Below the pieces are notes generated by a model. It searched no databases, was not told the origin of the DNA, and saw nothing but the letters and a program-made list of their open reading frames with translations. From TOLSYN sp963732315 (lineage in GTDB: Bacteria > Acidobacteriota > Terriglobia > Terriglobales > Acidobacteriaceae), in assembly GCA_963732315.1 (NCBI GenBank), contig CAVSYY010000012.1:135828-199827 (forward strand): a stretch of DNA of 64,000 nt, in the 5' to 3' direction. Below, in pieces: positions 33,466-42,388 of the stretch (position 1 is its first letter; the number at the start of each line of letters is the position of its first letter). The translations under genes and the position numbers were made by a program.

Positions 33466-35457
33466 CTATTCTCTTGCGAGCTCTGCCAGCAATTCTTTTC
33501 CAAATCGCTCCGCGCGCTTCGGTCCCATGCCATTGATCTCCAGAAGTTCGCGCATGGTCGTTGGCTGGCAGCGCGCAATCTCCAGCAGGGTTGCGTCCTG
33601 CAGCACGCAATAGGCCGGCCATTGATGCTTGCGGGCCAGTTCCAGCCGCAGCGTGCGCAGCCGTTCGAAGCGTGCCTCCACCGCGCGTCCATGCAGAACT
33701 CCCACCTTGCCGCCCGCAGTTTCTTTGGCCGCCGCAACCTTCGCCCGCGATGTGCGCTCACTCCGTGGAAGGGACGGCCGCACGGAAGTTGGCCTCACTG
33801 CAACCGGCGCGGCGGGAATTGGGTTGGCGGAACTCGGTGCCCTCGCTTCGCTCATGCCGGCAAAGCTTCGCGGCTTTTGTTCTGAACTCACCAACTGCAG
33901 GATTCGCTGACCGAAGTTCTCAATGATTTTGTGGTGCACTTCATAATCGTCGCGCAACTGCTCCAGCGATTTCGGCGGCTGTGCGATCAACTGGTCCAAC
34001 AACTGATCCGGCATATGCTGAAAGAACATGGTGCCCAGCGAGCGGACGACTTCGCGGCGCAGCTCCTTCAACCTGGCCAGCCGCCCGTCCGGAGGCGTCA
34101 GCACCACCGGGCCCAGGGCACGCTCCACGGCCGCGGCGCGCGGAGCCGCCGCGGACGGGCGCAATGCGGGCTCGCGCTCTGTATCCATGGCCGCCGCCGG
34201 TCCCGTCAGCTTCAGGGTTGGCTGGCGGGCGCAACACACGTCGCAGTGGCAGTTCTCCGGAATCTTCGCTTCGCCAAAGTACTCCAGAATCTGGCGACGC
34301 CGGCAGCGCTCCCATCGCGCATAGTTCTGCATGGCGTTCAGTTGTTTCTCTGCCCGCTTCCGTAATATCGCAATTTCTTTGTCGGTTATTTGAAGGTTGG
34401 TATCGCCGATCTTATCGATAAAAAACTTCTGCATCATCACATCGGCCGGAGCAAAGTACAGGATGCACTCGGCGGGCAAGCCATCGCGCCCGGCGCGTCC
34501 TGCCTCCTGGTAATAAGCTTCCAGACTCCCCGGCAGGTTGTAGTGAATCACCCAGCGCAGGTTGGGTTTGTTAATCCCCATGCCGAAGGCGTTGGTCGCC
34601 ACCACAATGGCGTCTTCGCGATCGATGAAGCGATGCTGATTGCTGCTGCGTGCCTCCTGCTCCATCCCCGCGTGATAGGCCACCACCGTGCGTCCGCGCA
34701 GGCGCTCCTCCAGCAGTGCCGAGAGCTGCTCCACATTTTTGCGCGTCGAGCAATAAACAATCCCACCCGACTTGCGGCGCAAAAGATAATCGATCAGCTC
34801 CGCATCCTTGTTCTTCGCCTTGGCAAAAACGATCGACTGATAGCTGAGGTTGGGGCGGTCGAAGCCGGTGACGTGGATCGCAGGGTGATCGAGTGCCAGG
34901 TTGCGCACAATGTCGGCGCGCACCTCGGGCGTCGCCGTCGCTGTCAGCGCAATGGTCAACGGATTGCCCAGCTGCTTGCGTACCTCGCCGAGGCGCAGAT
35001 ACTCGGGACGGAAGTCGTGTCCCCACTGGCTGATGCAGTGCGCCTCGTCGATGGCCAGCAGCGACAGTTTGCGCCCGGCGATGATGGAGAAAAATCCCGG
35101 CGCGCTGAACCTCTCCGGCGCCACATAAAACAGTCCGCGGAATCCATCGCGCAACTTCGCCATCACTTCACGCTGCTCATCCCGGCTCTGCCCGCTGCAC
35201 AGCATCAGCGCCGGGATGCGCAGCGCGCGCAACTGCCGCACCTGGTCGGTCATCAGCGAAATCAGCGGGGAGACGATCAGTGTAAGTCCGCGCAGCGCCA
35301 CCGCCGGCAGCTGATAGCACAGGCTTTTGCCCGCGCCGGTCGGCATCACCACCAGCGAATCGCGGCCGGCCAGCACGTCGGTCACAATTTCGCGCTGCTG
35401 CAGCCGGAAGCTTTCGAGTCCGAAGATCGAGGTCAGGATTGAATCGGCGTCATGCAT
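33466..35457 (-). CDS. recQ: ATP-dependent DNA helicase RecQ
   Basis: 663 residues from the ATG at 35457; a GTG five codons earlier lacks a ribosome binding site. A 3'-5' helicase of recombination and fork repair. Domains in order: DEAD/DEAH helicase core with Walker A TGAGKS (40-45) and DEAH in AIDEAHCISQWGHDFRPEY; helicase C with the QEAGRAGRDG motif VI; the RecQ zinc module (ERCRRR...CHCDVCC); a winged-helix-like stretch; and a C-terminal HRDC domain (RLELARKHQWPAYCVLQDATL...LLEINGMGPKRAERFG). The linker before HRDC is Ala/Ser/Arg-rich and long. A full bacterial RecQ, not a defence-type truncated form. Confidence 0.96.
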   Translation of the reverse strand: MHDADSILTSIFGLESFRLQQREIVTDVLAGRDSLVVMPTGAGKSLCYQLPAVALRGLTLIVSPLISLMTDQVRQLRALRIPALMLCSGQSRDEQREVMAKLRDGFRGLFYVAPERFSAPGFFSIIAGRKLSLLAIDEAHCISQWGHDFRPEYLRLGEVRKQLGNPLTIALTATATPEVRADIVRNLALDHPAIHVTGFDRPNLSYQSIVFAKAKNKDAELIDYLLRRKSGGIVYCSTRKNVEQLSALLEERLRGRTVVAYHAGMEQEARSSNQHRFIDREDAIVVATNAFGMGINKPNLRWVIHYNLPGSLEAYYQEAGRAGRDGLPAECILYFAPADVMMQKFFIDKIGDTNLQITDKEIAILRKRAEKQLNAMQNYARWERCRRRQILEYFGEAKIPENCHCDVCCARQPTLKLTGPAAAMDTEREPALRPSAAAPRAAAVERALGPVVLTPPDGRLARLKELRREVVRSLGTMFFQHMPDQLLDQLIAQPPKSLEQLRDDYEVHHKIIENFGQRILQLVSSEQKPRSFAGMSEARAPSSANPIPAAPVAVRPTSVRPSLPRSERTSRAKVAAAKETAGGKVGVLHGRAVEARFERLRTLRLELARKHQWPAYCVLQDATLLEIARCQPTTMRELLEINGMGPKRAERFGKELLAELARE

Positions 35458-35553
35458 GACGGGAAGTTCCACTCTAACAGCAAAAGACCCGCTTGCTCAG
35501 CGGGCCCAGCGTGAACTCAATCTTCGCGGCAGCTTTCTTCGCGGCAGTCGCGA

Positions 35554-36840
35554 CTACAGTTCGTTGAATACGACCTTACCGCCCACAATCGTCGCGCGCA
35601 CCTTGCCGTAGAACTGCATTCCGTCGTACGGGCAGTTGCGCGAACGCGAGCGCGTCTTCGTCACGTCGTAGGTCCACCGCTTCTTCGGATCGAAGATCGT
35701 AACGTCGGCCACCGAGCCTGCGGCCAGCGTGCCCCGGCCGCGCAGGTCCACAATTTTCGCCGGGTTGGTGGACAGCAGTTCCACCACGCGCGACAAGGTA
35801 ATTTTGCCGGTGTGCTGAAAGGTCGTGATGGTTGCCGCCAGTGCAATCTCCAGTCCCGTGATGCCGAAGGCGGCCTTGTCGAACTCCACTTCCTTTTCAA
35901 ACAGGGCATGCGGCGCGTGGTCGGTTGCGATGGCGTCGATGGTTCCGTCGATGAGCGCGGCGCGCATGGCTTCCCGGTCCGAGGCCGAGCGCAGCGGTGG
36001 ATTCATCTTGTAGCGCGTGTCATAGGTGGCGCAGTCCTCTTCAGTGAATAGAAAGTGATGCGGCGTGACCTCGGCAGTCACCTGCACCTGTGAGGCGCGG
36101 CCCAGCCGCATCATCTCCAGTGATTTTGCAGTAGAGACGTGGGCCACATGCAGGCGTCCGCCCTCCTGGCTCGCCAGCCGAATGTCGCGCTCCACCATCT
36201 GCCACTCCGAGGCCGCGGGCTGCCCGCGCAGTCCCAGCTGGAACGACGTGACTCCCTCGTTCATGGGATTGCCATGCGAGATCTTGGTGTCTTCGGCGTG
36301 CTGAATCACCGTCAGCCCCACCTTGGCCGCCAGCGCCAGCGCCTCGCGCATGATGTGGTCATCGAGAATCGGCCGCCCGTCGTCGCTCAAGGCCACCGCG
36401 CCGGCCTCTTTCAGCTCGCGGTAATCGCTGAGCTTTTCTCCCTGGCTGCCCAGCGTCGCCGCCGCAATGGGAAACACGTTCACCACCGCGCCGCGCTCCT
36501 CATCCTGCATCCATCGCGTCAAGGCCGGCGAGTCATTGATGGGGCGCGTGTTCGGCATGGCGCAAACCGAGGTAAAGCCTCCCGCCGCAGCCGCCGCCGT
36601 GCCGCTGGCAATGTTTTCCTTGTGCGTCTGCCCCGGCTCGCGCAAGTGCACGTGCAGGTCGATGAAGCCGGGAGCGACGATCAAGCCTTTCAGGTTGAGC
36701 GTCTCCTCGGCCACGTTCTTCGCCTCGCCCGGCTTGGCGACCTCCAGCACGCGTCCGTCGCGGAGCACCAGGTCGGCCGGCGCGTCGTGTCCGGTGGCGG
36801 GGTCGACCAGATGCCCGCCCTTCAGCAGCAGCGTGCTCAT
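35554..36840 (-). CDS. pyrC: dihydroorotase
   Basis: 428 residues, ATG at 36840 overlapping the pyrB stop (ATGA). Cyclises carbamoyl-aspartate to dihydroorotate. Zinc ligands are visible: DLHVHLREPG (His63, His65), the QHAEDT and HVSTAKS histidines, and ATDHAPH with the catalytic Asp. It is the longer, class I type found in Gram-positives and acidobacteria. Third gene of pyrR-pyrB-pyrC. Confidence 0.96.
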   Translation of the reverse strand: MSTLLLKGGHLVDPATGHDAPADLVLRDGRVLEVAKPGEAKNVAEETLNLKGLIVAPGFIDLHVHLREPGQTHKENIASGTAAAAAGGFTSVCAMPNTRPINDSPALTRWMQDEERGAVVNVFPIAAATLGSQGEKLSDYRELKEAGAVALSDDGRPILDDHIMREALALAAKVGLTVIQHAEDTKISHGNPMNEGVTSFQLGLRGQPAASEWQMVERDIRLASQEGGRLHVAHVSTAKSLEMMRLGRASQVQVTAEVTPHHFLFTEEDCATYDTRYKMNPPLRSASDREAMRAALIDGTIDAIATDHAPHALFEKEVEFDKAAFGITGLEIALAATITTFQHTGKITLSRVVELLSTNPAKIVDLRGRGTLAAGSVADVTIFDPKKRWTYDVTKTRSRSRNCPYDGMQFYGKVRATIVGGKVVFNEL

Positions 36841-37769
36841 TGTTTTGCTCCCCGCGCTGCTCCCGGCTTCGTCGCCAACAAGGATGCCAGAATGGCCATG
36901 CGCACCTTCACCCCGTTCAATACCTGCTCCAGCACCACCGACTGCGGGCAATCGGCAACCTCGTCAGTCATCTCCATGCCCCGGATCATCGGGCCCGGAT
37001 GCATCACCAGAGCGTCCTTCTTTGCCAGCTTCAGCCGGGACGAGGTTAGTTGATAGCGGCGGACGTATTCATCCACGTTGATTTGCATTCCCGAAAGCCG
37101 CTCCTGCTGAACGCGCAACATCATCACCACATCGGCGCCGCGGATCGCCTCCTCCATGTCGCGCACAATCTCCACCCCCGGCACCAGCTGCCGCGCCGCG
37201 TCGGGCAGCAACACGTCCGGCCCGCACAGCACCACGCGCGCGCCCAGTTTGCTGAAGATGTGCGCGTCGCTGCGGGCCACGCGGCTGTGGAAGATGTCGC
37301 CGATGGTGACGATCTTCAGACCCTTGAGACTCTTCCGGTGGTTCAGGATGGTGAAGGCATCGAGCAGCGCCTGCGAGGGGTGCGCATGCATTCCGTCCCC
37401 GGCGTTGATGATTGGGATATCGATGAGCCGCGAAAGAAACAGCGGTGCGCCCGAGCTGGGATGCCGCATCACGATCGCGTCCACGATCGACTGCAGCGTC
37501 TGCCCGGTGTCTTTCAGCGATTCGCCTTTTTCGATGCTGGCGGTGGTGGCATGAATGACCACGGTGGAAGCGCCCAGCGACTTGGCTGCGATCTCAAAGC
37601 TGGTGCGGGTGCGGGTGGAGTTCTCGTAGAACAGCAAAGCGATGCGGCGGCCGCGAAGAGTGAGGCGCGGCCGGCTCGGATCCATGCGCTTGGCCAGCGT
37701 GAGAATTTCCAGGATCTGCCGCGAATCCAGCAGCTCGATCCCGAGCAGCGACCGGGGCTTGGCTTTCAT
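36837..37769 (-). CDS. pyrB: aspartate carbamoyltransferase catalytic subunit
   Basis: 310 residues. Joins carbamoyl phosphate and aspartate. The carbamoyl-phosphate loop STRTR (in FYENSTRTRTSFE), the HPSSGAP segment with the swinging-loop residues, and GDGMHAHPSQALLDAFT are intact. No pyrI regulatory subunit is nearby, so it is probably the unregulated trimer or a PyrC-associated form. It starts 11 nt after pyrR and overlaps pyrC by 4 nt. Confidence 0.97.
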   Translation of the reverse strand: MKAKPRSLLGIELLDSRQILEILTLAKRMDPSRPRLTLRGRRIALLFYENSTRTRTSFEIAAKSLGASTVVIHATTASIEKGESLKDTGQTLQSIVDAIVMRHPSSGAPLFLSRLIDIPIINAGDGMHAHPSQALLDAFTILNHRKSLKGLKIVTIGDIFHSRVARSDAHIFSKLGARVVLCGPDVLLPDAARQLVPGVEIVRDMEEAIRGADVVMMLRVQQERLSGMQINVDEYVRRYQLTSSRLKLAKKDALVMHPGPMIRGMEMTDEVADCPQSVVLEQVLNGVKVRMAILASLLATKPGAARGAKQ

Positions 37770-37780
37770 GCTGTCCTTCG

Positions 37781-38362
37781 CTAGCTCCCGGATTCCGGAA
37801 CCCGCTCGACCAGCAGAACCTTTTCCATCTGGTCGGTTTCGGTGAGCTTGACCTCGATGATTTCCAAGTCCGTGGTCTGCACCCGGCGGCCCACGAAGCT
37901 GGCCTCGATCGGCAACTCGCGGTGTCCGCGATCGATCAGGGTCAGCAGCTTTACGCTGCGCGGGCGGCCCTGGTCAAACAGCGCATCCAGCGCCGCGCGA
38001 ACCGTGCGCCCGGTGTAGAGCACGTCGTCGCACAGCACTACGTCTTTGCCGGTGATGTTGAAGCCGATCGGCCGGGGTTCCACCACCGGCTTGGGGCCCA
38101 CGGTGGAAAGATCGTCGCGGTAGAGCGTGATGTCCAGCGTGCCCACCGGCACCGCGGTCTTCTCGATGCGCTCGATGTGCTTGGCCAGGCGCTCGGCAAT
38201 CGGAATGCCCCGGCGGCGGATACCGATCAGACCGAGGGTGCTGACGCCATTGTTTTTTTCCACGATCTCGTGCGCCAGGCGAACCAGCGTGCGCTCGATT
38301 TCGGAGGCAGACATGAGCTGTTCTTTTTCACGCAGATGAGGCGGCCGTGAGATGACATTCAT
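37781..38362 (-). CDS. pyrR: bifunctional pyr operon regulator/uracil phosphoribosyltransferase
   Basis: 193 residues from the ATG at 38362, chosen because the conserved REKEQLMSASEIERTLVRLAHEI follows and the frame further upstream is repeat DNA. The PRPP-binding loop is VVLCDDVLYTGRTVRAALDAL, followed by RSVKLLTLIDRGHRELPI with the UMP site. In Bacillus, PyrR-UMP binds the pyr leader RNA and promotes attenuation. Here no leader with the PyrR-binding loop was recognised, and the likely promoter leaves almost no 5' UTR. Confidence 0.95.
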   Translation of the reverse strand: MNVISRPPHLREKEQLMSASEIERTLVRLAHEIVEKNNGVSTLGLIGIRRRGIPIAERLAKHIERIEKTAVPVGTLDITLYRDDLSTVGPKPVVEPRPIGFNITGKDVVLCDDVLYTGRTVRAALDALFDQGRPRSVKLLTLIDRGHRELPIEASFVGRRVQTTDLEIIEVKLTETDQMEKVLLVERVPESGS

Positions 38363-38371
38363 AACTGCCCG

Positions 38372-38400
38372 ATGATACGCGACCTGTCCTCGCGCGGCAA
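38372..38400 (-). promoter_or_regulatory. putative sigma70 promoter of pyrRBC
   Basis: Minus strand TTGCCG (38400-38395), a 17-nt spacer and TATCAT (38377-38372). The start codon at 38362 is 9 nt past the -10 box. Confidence 0.45.
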
Positions 38401-38492
38401 GCGCCGAGCGCAGCGGCCGGAGCGCGATAGCGCGTACCCGACTCGACCCCGCCGCCTGCGGACGGAGCGGCGTCTGGCGCCCCGTGCCCGTC
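38401..38492. repeat. two adjacent CGGCCGGAGCGGC-family repeats
   Basis: GCGCCGAGCGCAGCGGCCGG, then AGCGCGATAGCGCGTACCCGAC (first copy), and CCTGCGGACGGAGCGGCGTC, then TGGCGCCCCGTGCCCG (second copy). They fill the divergent gap between pyrR and the response-regulator remnant. Confidence 0.65.
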
Positions 38493-38523
38493 CCCATCAT
38501 CCGTTGCCTAGCAGAGAGAACCC

Positions 38524-38787
38524 ATGGCTGAGCGGATATTTGCCGTGGACGACGAGAAGGCTATCGCCGACACGTTGGCGGTGATTCTCCGCCAATCCGG
38601 TTACGAAACCACCAGAAGAACAGGTGCGTCTGGCAGTCACCGTCTGACGACCCGAACTCAGCCAGTGGCACCGACGCCTCCGGCATCTTGGCGAAGCACC
38701 TCGCCCTCGACAAACCGGGGCCACCCACCACGTTCGTTACTCCCGCGAGTGACCGTTAGCACATCAGTGTTGCCACTCCATCACTGA
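38524..38787 (+). pseudogene. truncated response regulator receiver domain
   Basis: The first about 27 residues (MAERIFAVDDEKAIADTLAV...ILRQSGYET) are a typical receiver N-terminus with the acidic DD pair, and the ATG at 38524 follows GAGAGAA. After about 38610 the chain turns into low-complexity Thr/Pro/Arg sequence, with no phospho-acceptor Asp, no Lys and no output domain. Neither of the other frames restores the family, so this looks like a real truncation by replacement or insertion, not a single indel. Nothing else is recognisable between about 38610 and 38860. Confidence 0.6.
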
Positions 38788-38861
38788 ACGCGATTTGGAA
38801 CGGGGCTACTCTGGACGACTAACCTGGGCTGGTAATCGGGTGACGCAGTCAAGGGGGACGT

Positions 38862-39290
38862 ATGGTATTGACCATTTTTATGGTCGCATTTGTCGCATGG
38901 ATGGGTCTGTCCATTGGCGTTGGCGCCATTGCCGGTCAGCGCGAGAGAGATCGTGTATTGTGGTTTCTCATCTCTCTTGTTACCTCTCCAGTTCTGGCAA
39001 TTCTGATGCTGATTGCTTTGCCACAAAGAAGTACAGAGGTGACTTCTCTTGGATCGCAACGTGTGAAGTGTGAGCAATGTGCAGAGTTGATTCTGCCCGA
39101 TGCGAAGAGGTGTCGGTTCTGTGGAGCAAGCCGGATACCATCAGAACCAAAGATGGAACCAGAAACATCTCAATCAACTTCGGCGACAGCAAGTGAAGAG
39201 ATTGCGGCAAAAATAGGTCTATCGTTCGTGGCCGTAGTTTTCATACTCATAGCACTTCAGATTTTGTGGTCGAGGTTCCAATACTCATAA
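38862..39290 (+). CDS. zinc-ribbon membrane protein of unknown function
   Basis: 142 residues, start ATG at 38862 behind AAGGGGGA. Two N-terminal helices (FMVAFVAWMGLSIGVGAIAG and VLWFLISLVTSPVLAILMLI), a zinc-ribbon-like CEQCAELILPDAKRCRFCG, a Ser/Thr/Glu linker and a C-terminal helix (IGLSFVAVVFILIALQILW). This is the outline of small phage-, plasmid- or island-borne membrane proteins. GC is clearly lower than around it (31 of 60 from 39061, 30 of 60 from 39181). Possibly horizontally acquired. It follows the truncated response regulator. Confidence 0.7.
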   Translation: MVLTIFMVAFVAWMGLSIGVGAIAGQRERDRVLWFLISLVTSPVLAILMLIALPQRSTEVTSLGSQRVKCEQCAELILPDAKRCRFCGASRIPSEPKMEPETSQSTSATASEEIAAKIGLSFVAVVFILIALQILWSRFQYS

Positions 39291-39364
39291 AAGTTTGTTG
39301 AGCGTACCGAGACCTTGAAGGCGTCGGGGCTCAGGGCTGGAGTTCGGGCAGACCGCACCGAACT

Positions 39365-39574
39365 CTATACACAACAACCATGGGACTGCATTGGTGGGCA
39401 CTTCACAGACCCGTAAGAACAGAACACGCAGCAGTCCCTTGCCTTCGGACGCAGCATGGCCATGCATCTCTCGCATTCGAAGAAAAACTGACAGGCCGCG
39501 GTCGGCATGACCTCTCGCTTGGAGTGGCCGCACTCCGGGCACGTTAACACCGATTCGAGAATCACATCCGCCAT
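39365..39574 (-). CDS. GDCCVxC-type small cysteine protein
   Basis: 69 residues. An N-terminal CPECGHSKREVMP and CERC pair make a zinc ribbon, followed by RDCCVFCSYGSVKCPPMQ. This matches the GDCCVxC (seleno)protein family, in which one of the adjacent cysteines is selenocysteine in some bacteria; here both are ordinary Cys codons and the leading Gly is Arg. The family often travels with heavy-metal or redox genes. Function is unknown. Confidence 0.75.
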   Translation of the reverse strand: MADVILESVLTCPECGHSKREVMPTAACQFFFECERCMAMLRPKARDCCVFCSYGSVKCPPMQSHGCCV

Positions 39575-39635
39575 ACGTTCACAACCTCACTCCTCGGACC
39601 ACACCCAGCTAGGCACCCAGCGCGCCCCGCTCTGC

Positions 39636-40373
39636 TCAACTCTCCCTGCGGCCGCTGTCCCGTCCAAACAACGCCGCCCCCAGTGCCCCGCCCAGCGCGC
39701 TGAATACCAGAAACAGCACCGCCGCAATTCCCAGAAACAGGAGCACCATCAGAATCAGGCCGTGGTCGGTGGAAATGTAGTTGCGAAACTGTTCCATGGC
39801 CTGGCGCACGTCCGGATCGGATGCATTGGCCATGGCCTCCTGCATCTTCTCCCGGAAGGCGGTGCGCAGCTCGGTGCGTTCGCTGGCGGCAAATAACCGC
39901 AGCGCGCTCAGCAGCGCCAGCAGTCCGAATCCCAATCCGCCGGAGAGCACACCCAGCTTGGCGCCCATCCATGGCGTCACCGTCTGCGTAGTTACGCGGC
40001 GGCGATAGAGCGTGACCGCCAATCCGCCGGAGGCAAACATGCACAGCATGGCCAGCGGAATCACCGGAATTGAGGTGCCAACCGCAGCCAGCAACCCGGC
40101 CACCAGCGCCGAACCGACCGCCGGACGCCAGAGCAGCGTGCCTTGCGGCAGCGGCTGCAACGGCGGGGTTGGCGGAGCTGCGGGCGTACCGCTCTCGCTC
40201 ACCATGGGCTCGGCCGGGGGCTGCACGTCCTCCGGAGTTCCCGGCGGAAGAGGCTCGGTAACCGGCGCCGTCGGCGGACGCACCGGAACCTTGATCTGCG
40301 GCGCCTGGCACTTCGGGCAGAAGGGCCGCCCGCCTTCTACCACCGCACCGCATTGATTGCAATTGTGCTCCAT
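39636..40373 (-). CDS. zinc-ribbon membrane protein
   Basis: 245 residues. The N-terminus is a zinc ribbon (CNQCGAVVEGGRPFCPKCQ), then a Pro-rich linker of about 60 residues, and a membrane part with about four helices (VGSALVAGLLAAVGTSIPVIPLAMLCMF, then LGVLSGGLGFGLLALLSAL and LILMVLLFLGIAAVLFLVF). A 50-residue helical stretch (RTELRTAFREKMQEAMANAS) lies between the last two. The pattern is common among uncharacterised acidobacterial proteins. It is divergent from purD. Confidence 0.75.
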   Translation of the reverse strand: MEHNCNQCGAVVEGGRPFCPKCQAPQIKVPVRPPTAPVTEPLPPGTPEDVQPPAEPMVSESGTPAAPPTPPLQPLPQGTLLWRPAVGSALVAGLLAAVGTSIPVIPLAMLCMFASGGLAVTLYRRRVTTQTVTPWMGAKLGVLSGGLGFGLLALLSALRLFAASERTELRTAFREKMQEAMANASDPDVRQAMEQFRNYISTDHGLILMVLLFLGIAAVLFLVFSALGGALGAALFGRDSGRRES

Positions 40374-40519
40374 TGCTCAAAAGCTATCAGTCCGCGTCGC
40401 CCCGAAGCAAATATTCCTCTCCGTTCGCAGAGCACTCTTTCTGCTCTGCCGCTCGCCCTTTACTCAAAATGTTTGACTTACCCCGTCGCTACCTCATACC
40501 CTTTTTGGTTGGAGAATCC

Positions 40520-41788
40520 ATGAAAGTTCTGGTGCTGGGCGGCGGCGGCCGCGAACACGCCCTGGTTTGGAAATTGAAGCAGTCGCCCCGGGTCACCCAA
40601 CTCTTCTGCGCCCCGGGCAACGCCGGCATTGCGCAGGAGGCAACCTGCGTCCCCTGCGATCTCAACCATCTGGATTCAATCCTCGAAGCGGCCGTCAAGG
40701 TCAGCCCGGATCTGGTCGTCGTCGGCCCCGAGGTGCCGCTCCTGCTCGGCACGGTCGATGAGCTCCGCCGCCGCGGCATCCCCGTCTTCGGTCCCACCCA
40801 GGCCGCCGCGCAGCTGGAGACCAGCAAGAGCTTCTCCAAGGCCTTCATGACCCGCCACCGCATTCCCACGCCGCTCTACGTGCAGGTCCACTCGGTCTCC
40901 CAGGTAAAGGACGCGCTGGCCAACTTCAGCCCGCCCATCGTGGTCAAAGCCGATGGCCTCGCCGCCGGCAAGGGCGTGATCATCGCCGCCAGCGAAGAAG
41001 AAGCCGCCCGGGCTGCCACCGCCATGCTACAGGGCCTGCTGGGCGACGCCGGACATCACGTGCTCTTCGAGGAGTTCCTCGAAGGCGAGGAGATCAGCTT
41101 CCTGGTGGTCAGCGACGGCGAACGCGTCGCGCCGCTGGTGGCCGCGCAGGACCACAAGCGTATCGGCGATGGCGACACCGGCCCCAACACCGGCGGCATG
41201 GGCGCCTATTCCACCTCCGGCCTGATCGACGACAACATGCGCGACTGGCTGGTGCGCCACATCGCCAAGCCTGTCATCGACGGTATGGCCGAGGAGGGCA
41301 ACCCCTACACCGGAGTCCTATACTGCGGGCTCATGATGACTGCCCGCGGCCCCGAGGTGCTCGAGTTCAACTGCCGCTTCGGAGATCCCGAGACCCAGCC
41401 CATCCTGATGCGCCTGGACAGCGACCTGCTTGAGGCATTTGAGGCCTGCGTCGAAGGACGCCTCAGCGACGGCATCTTCCGCTGGAGTCCTGACCCCAGC
41501 GTCTGCGTCGTCATGGCCTCCGGTGGCTACCCCGGCGCCTATCAGTCCGGCCAGCCCATCACCGGACTGGAACGCGCCGGTGCCCTCGACGGCGTCAAGG
41601 TCTTCCACGCCGGCACCAGCCTCGCCGATGGCCGCGTCGTTACCTCCGGCGGCCGCGTGCTCGGCGTCACCGCCCGCGCTCCCAGCCTGGAGTCGGCCGT
41701 CGCCCGCGCCTATGAAGCCGTCGGCTGCATCAGCTTTGATGGAATGCAGTATCGCAGCGACATAGCCCATCGCCGCCTGAAGCGCTAA
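40520..41788 (+). CDS. purD: phosphoribosylamine-glycine ligase
   Basis: 422 residues from the ATG at 40520 (TTGGAGAATCC before it); the frame upstream is not conserved. Ligates glycine to phosphoribosylamine, the second step of purine synthesis. The N-domain GGGGREHAL, the ATP-grasp region (VVKADGLAAGKGVI, DHKRIGDGDTGPNTGGMGAYS) and FNCRFGDPETQ are all intact. First gene of purD-purE; a CCGGAAG/CTTCCGG hairpin at 41811-41829 separates the two. Confidence 0.97.
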   Translation: MKVLVLGGGGREHALVWKLKQSPRVTQLFCAPGNAGIAQEATCVPCDLNHLDSILEAAVKVSPDLVVVGPEVPLLLGTVDELRRRGIPVFGPTQAAAQLETSKSFSKAFMTRHRIPTPLYVQVHSVSQVKDALANFSPPIVVKADGLAAGKGVIIAASEEEAARAATAMLQGLLGDAGHHVLFEEFLEGEEISFLVVSDGERVAPLVAAQDHKRIGDGDTGPNTGGMGAYSTSGLIDDNMRDWLVRHIAKPVIDGMAEEGNPYTGVLYCGLMMTARGPEVLEFNCRFGDPETQPILMRLDSDLLEAFEACVEGRLSDGIFRWSPDPSVCVVMASGGYPGAYQSGQPITGLERAGALDGVKVFHAGTSLADGRVVTSGGRVLGVTARAPSLESAVARAYEAVGCISFDGMQYRSDIAHRRLKR

Positions 41789-41845
41789 TACCGAAACGAA
41801 AAAATAAGAAACCGGAAGCCGCTTCCGGATTGAGAGCAGAAAACG

Positions 41846-42355
41846 ATGCACACAGAGCCACTAGTCTCCATCCTCATGGGCAGTGACAGCGACCTCGACA
41901 TCATGAACGAGGCCGCCAAGGCCCTCGAACTCTTCGGCGTTCCCTACGAGATCGATATCTGTTCGGCGCACCGCTCCCCGGCGCGCACCAGCGAATTCAG
42001 CCGCCAGGCCGCCGCGCGCGGCATCCGCGTCATCATCGCCGGAGCCGGCGGCGCGGCTCACTTGGCCGGCGTCATCGCCGCCGAAACCATCCTGCCCGTC
42101 ATCGCCGTCCCCATCGCCGCCACCTCGCTGGGCGGTCTCGACGCCTTGCTCGCCATGGTCCAGATGCCCGCCGGAATCCCCGTGGCCACCGTCGCCATCG
42201 GCAAGTCCGGAGCCACCAACGCCGGAATCCTCGCCGCGCAGATTCTCGCCACCGCCGACCCCGCCTTGAGGGAGAAGCTCATCGCCTACAAGAAAAAATT
42301 GGCGCGCGGAGTGGAAGAAAAATCTCTCAAACTGCAGCAGAGCCGCATCAAGTAA
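41846..42355 (+). CDS. purE: 5-(carboxyamino)imidazole ribonucleotide mutase
   Basis: 169 residues, class I PurE. Moves the carboxyl group of N5-CAIR to C4. The GSDSDLDIMNEAA loop, SAHRSPART with the catalytic His and GAGGAAHLAGV glycine loop are canonical. A class I PurE implies a PurK partner, which is not in the window. 57 nt after purD. Confidence 0.96.
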   Translation: MHTEPLVSILMGSDSDLDIMNEAAKALELFGVPYEIDICSAHRSPARTSEFSRQAAARGIRVIIAGAGGAAHLAGVIAAETILPVIAVPIAATSLGGLDALLAMVQMPAGIPVATVAIGKSGATNAGILAAQILATADPALREKLIAYKKKLARGVEEKSLKLQQSRIK

Positions 42356-42388
42356 GAAGACAGAAATTGCCTTACCCGGAGGGATGAA

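Noticed and set aside
33466..35457. RecQ as part of a phage-defence system
   Set aside because: It has the full housekeeping domain set and no defence genes beside it.
38610..38860. continuation of the response regulator in another frame
   Set aside because: Neither alternative frame restores receiver motifs, so a single indel does not explain the break.
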